This document shows positions 62,462 through 64,000 of a DNA stretch of 64,000 bases, piece after piece. The DNA is from Chryseobacterium sp. (GTDB lineage: Bacteria; Bacteroidota; Bacteroidia; Flavobacteriales; Weeksellaceae), in the NCBI GenBank assembly GCA_027492795.1, contig JAPUEB010000021.1, positions 1 through 64,000 of the forward strand, given 5' to 3'. The notes beneath the pieces are model-generated. The model worked only from the letters and a program-made list of their open reading frames with translations. It had not been told where the DNA came from and did not search any database. The translations under genes were made by a program, and so were the position numbers. The stretch's first letter is position 1. Every line of letters begins with the position of its first letter.

Positions 62462-62473
62462 AACCCTGCAAAA

Positions 62474-62866
62474 ATGATAAACTTTTCTACAGAACTCACC
62501 TTTAAAACCTCACGCAGCAGCGGCGCAGGAGGACAAAACGTGAACAAAGTGGAAACTGCTGTCACCGTAATGTGGAATGTTGCTGAAAGTAGTTTTTTCG
62601 ATGAAGAGGAAAAGGAAAGAATTTCACAAAAACTCAAAAACCGCATCAATAGTGAAGGAATTTTACAGTTGACATCCTCCGAATCACGAACCCAACTTCA
62701 AAATAAAAAAATCGTAACCGAAAAAATTTTGGAACTGGTCAACATCGCACTCATCATTCCAAAAAAACGTGTGAAAACCAAGCCTTCAAAAGCCCAAGTC
62801 GCAAAACGTCTTGACAATAAAAAGAAACTTTCGGAGAAAAAAGAAAATCGCAAATTTAGGTTTTGA
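62474..62866 (+). CDS. arfB: Peptidyl-tRNA hydrolase ArfB
   Basis: 130-residue ribosome rescue factor with the release-factor GGQ loop (SRSSGAGGQNVNKVETAV) and a basic C-terminal tail (KKRVKTKPSKAQVAKRLDNKKKLSEKKENRKFRF) that enters the mRNA channel. It frees stalled ribosomes lacking a stop codon. I start at MINFSTELTFK; the longer frame begins inside the palindromic repeat just upstream. Confidence 0.92.
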   Translation: MINFSTELTFKTSRSSGAGGQNVNKVETAVTVMWNVAESSFFDEEEKERISQKLKNRINSEGILQLTSSESRTQLQNKKIVTEKILELVNIALIIPKKRVKTKPSKAQVAKRLDNKKKLSEKKENRKFRF

Positions 62867-63051
62867 TGATTTCACAAAACACACAAAGAATAAACAAAGT
62901 TCACTAAATCAAAAATTTTATCAAGCCTTAATTAAGCGAAGCGTCTTTGAGGAAGAAAAATACTTTGCGAACTTAGTGCATAAAACTTCGTGGACTTTGT
63001 GAAATAAAAAAGCAAAAAGTTAAACACTTGTTTTATAGAAAGTTAATCCCT
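62867..63051. repeat. Decayed repeat remnant after arfB
   Basis: No gene. ACAAAGAATAAACAAAGTTC, TTAAGCGAAGCGTCTTTGAGG, TTTGCGAACTTAGTGC and CTTCGTGGACTTTGTG are parts of a repeat like that at 29724-30024. Confidence 0.4.
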
Positions 63052-63059
63052 ATCTTTGT
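63052..63059 (+). promoter_or_regulatory. -7 promoter element upstream of Gre-like gene
   Basis: TATCTTTG, exact match to TAnnTTTG, about 280 bases before the Gre-like ATG. Between them lie a short ORF and a hairpin, so the gene probably has a long leader. Confidence 0.55.
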
Positions 63060-63077
63060 ATTTAAAGAATAATAAAA

Positions 63078-63191
63078 ATGACAACAACAATTTTTTTTAC
63101 CGAAAAATTTAGTTTATCAGCGTACCTGTTGTCGTTGCATTATTTGCACACCGATTCTTTCCTGAAAAATTTTAAGGATTACCTCTCTTAA
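63078..63191 (+). CDS. Possible 37-residue leader ORF
   Basis: ATG 18 bases after the -7 element, 37 codons (MTTTIFFTEKFSLSAYLLSLHYLHTDSF...). Hydrophobic/aromatic, no family. It ends 3 bases before the hairpin at 63194. May be a translated leader peptide or just a chance frame. Confidence 0.3.
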   Translation: MTTTIFFTEKFSLSAYLLSLHYLHTDSFLKNFKDYLS

Positions 63192-63193
63192 AC

Positions 63194-63215
63194 CCTGTCA
63201 GATCCACGGCAGGGA
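63194..63215 (+). promoter_or_regulatory. Leader hairpin before Gre-like gene
   Basis: CCCTGTC / GGCAGGG stem (7 bp, one G-T) with loop AGATCCAC. The loop bases ATCCAC (63202-63207) are complementary to GTGGAT at 63289-63294, so a pseudoknot is possible. No T-run follows. Confidence 0.35.
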
Positions 63216-63338
63216 GAAATTCTAAATTTCAAAAAAACTTTCTTGAATTACTTTTTAAGTGGTAAATGCAGTTTTGATTTTTATCACGGTGGATTATAGC
63301 AAAAAGTTATTCAATTTTAATCCTTAAAATTTTAAAAA

Positions 63339-63725
63339 ATGTCAGAAAATATAGTAGTAACAACAGGAATTTACGATGCCATAAAAGAACACTTAAGACG
63401 AAAACAAGTAAGTATTACAGAAGAAGAAAGACTTTCAACCGAACTTCGTACTGCAAAACAGGTTTTAAGAAGAGATTTGCCGGAAGATACCGTAACTGTT
63501 GACAGAGTTGTTACCTTAAAAGACCACACTGTTAATAGCGAAAACGAATACATTTTCGTTGCTTCCACGAAGGCAAAACCAAAGAAAAATAAGCACTCTA
63601 TTTTGTCCGATATTGCGCTTGCAGTGGTAGGTTACAAAGTGGGCGACGTTATCAATTGGCCATTCAAAGACGGTGAAAGAAAAATTGAAATTCTAAAAGT
63701 AGAACCGTGGGTTCAGCCCGCATAA
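63339..63725 (+). CDS. GreA/GreB C-terminal-type transcription factor
   Basis: 128 residues. The C-terminal half (VTVDRVVTLKDHTVNSENEYIFVASTKAKPKKNKHSILSDIALAVVGYKVGDVINWPFKDGERKIEILKVEPW) fits the FKBP-like Gre C-domain; the N-terminal half is a short helical region rather than the full ~75-residue Gre coiled coil, so it is closer to Rnk/Gre-like proteins that bind RNA polymerase's secondary channel. Catalytic acids at a coiled-coil tip are not evident. It has a ~280-base leader and its own terminator. Confidence 0.8.
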   Translation: MSENIVVTTGIYDAIKEHLRRKQVSITEEERLSTELRTAKQVLRRDLPEDTVTVDRVVTLKDHTVNSENEYIFVASTKAKPKKNKHSILSDIALAVVGYKVGDVINWPFKDGERKIEILKVEPWVQPA

Positions 63726-63732
63726 ATTAATA

Positions 63733-63764
63733 AAAATGCAACTCGAAAGGGTTGCATTTTTTTA
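63733..63764 (+). terminator. Terminator of Gre-like gene
   Basis: 10-bp perfect stem AAAATGCAAC (63733-63742 with 63751-63760), T-run after. Confidence 0.85.
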
Positions 63765-63831
63765 AGAAAAAATTTGATTATTAACAAAAAGTTTGATTGT
63801 CATTATTTTATACATAAAATTATAAATTACC

Positions 63832-63879
63832 GAAAATCAATTTCTTTTCCCCGACCCTAAAGGGTGGAAATTGATTTTC
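63832..63879. repeat. Conserved-core / variable-arm palindrome, locus 3
   Basis: Perfect 13-base arms GAAAATCAATTTC / GAAATTGATTTTC around a 22-base core starting TTTTCCCCGACCCTAAAGGG. The core matches loci at 51964-51985 and 52017-52038. Beyond it lies CTTGTCATCCTGAG...CGAAGGAAGG (63888-63920), another scattered palindromic repeat, and then nothing recognisable to the window end. Confidence 0.8.
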
Positions 63880-64000
63880 TTCGCTCCTTGTCATCCTGAG
63901 GCTCTCGAAGGAAGGGACGTGGAAAAAGATGAAAATTAATTTTTGATTAAGTTTGGGAAAATAAGAATCATAACAACTTTTTGATGAGCTTCAAATTTCA

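Noticed and set aside
62811-63002. 63-codon frame overlapping the arfB end
   Set aside because: Mostly a translation of a decayed intergenic repeat and out of frame with arfB.

Overview
The window reads as chromosomal DNA of a Flavobacteriia member, most likely Weeksellaceae (Chryseobacterium/Kaistella-like). The evidence is low GC, promoters of the Bacteroidetes TAnnTTTG type without Shine-Dalgarno sites, a SusC/SusD pair, three secreted proteins with type IX sorting tails, GSCFA, DUF2490 and DUF6702 proteins, and stop-rich AT spacers. The gene set is mainly housekeeping. No rRNA, CRISPR array or prophage was seen. One tRNA (Gln, TTG) is present.

Layout: 1-3.1 kb holds a DDE integrase-type transposase and a frameshifted IS982 element with intact ends. 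The IS982 has landed in the second copy of a diverged non-coding repeat. 3.2-9 kb: a DEAD-box helicase, a DUF2490 protein, a phosphate transport pair (DUF47 + Pit) and a polyprenyl synthase. 9-18.3 kb: GSCFA, GNAT, tatD, a decayed membrane gene followed by a second broken tatD 3' end, a methyltransferase, queD, an lpxH-like gene, a RAYT-type Y1 transposase with a 133-bp tandem palindrome array, a LuxE-like gene invaded in frame by repeats, and a nuclease-like protein. 18.4-30 kb: a secreted GH13 enzyme, an EEP hydrolase, an Lrp regulator, deoC, a probable Type IIG restriction-modification enzyme, an esterase and dusB. 30-45.9 kb: two large cell-envelope proteins, a T9SS substrate, a small DUF5053 operon, groES-groEL, an M1 peptidase, HupE/UreJ, a ParE/RelE toxin-antitoxin pair and DUF6702. 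46-64 kb: an AcpH-like protein, a T9SS metalloprotease, radA, pyrG, yidC, rnhB, susC-susD, argS, tRNA-Gln, a MenE-like gene, arfB and a Gre-like factor.

The most distinctive feature is the density and variety of short palindromic repeats. (a) CACC-GAA-GGTG / CCAC-TTC-GTGG hairpins lie next to a RAYT transposase, and a related unit has split a duplicated tatD tail whose intact copy is also in the window. (b) A conserved 22-nt core occurs at three sites, each flanked by perfectly complementary arms whose sequence and length differ from site to site. (c) CCCC...GGGG elements flank the groES-groEL spacer and have entered the restriction-modification coding sequence in frame. (d) TCATTCTGAGCGAAGCGAAG-type repeats have entered the LuxE-like coding sequence in frame. 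(e) A two-hairpin GGGCTTTAGCCC / TGGCTTTAGCCA element occurs twice. All calls come from reading the sequence and knowledge of families; no database search was run.
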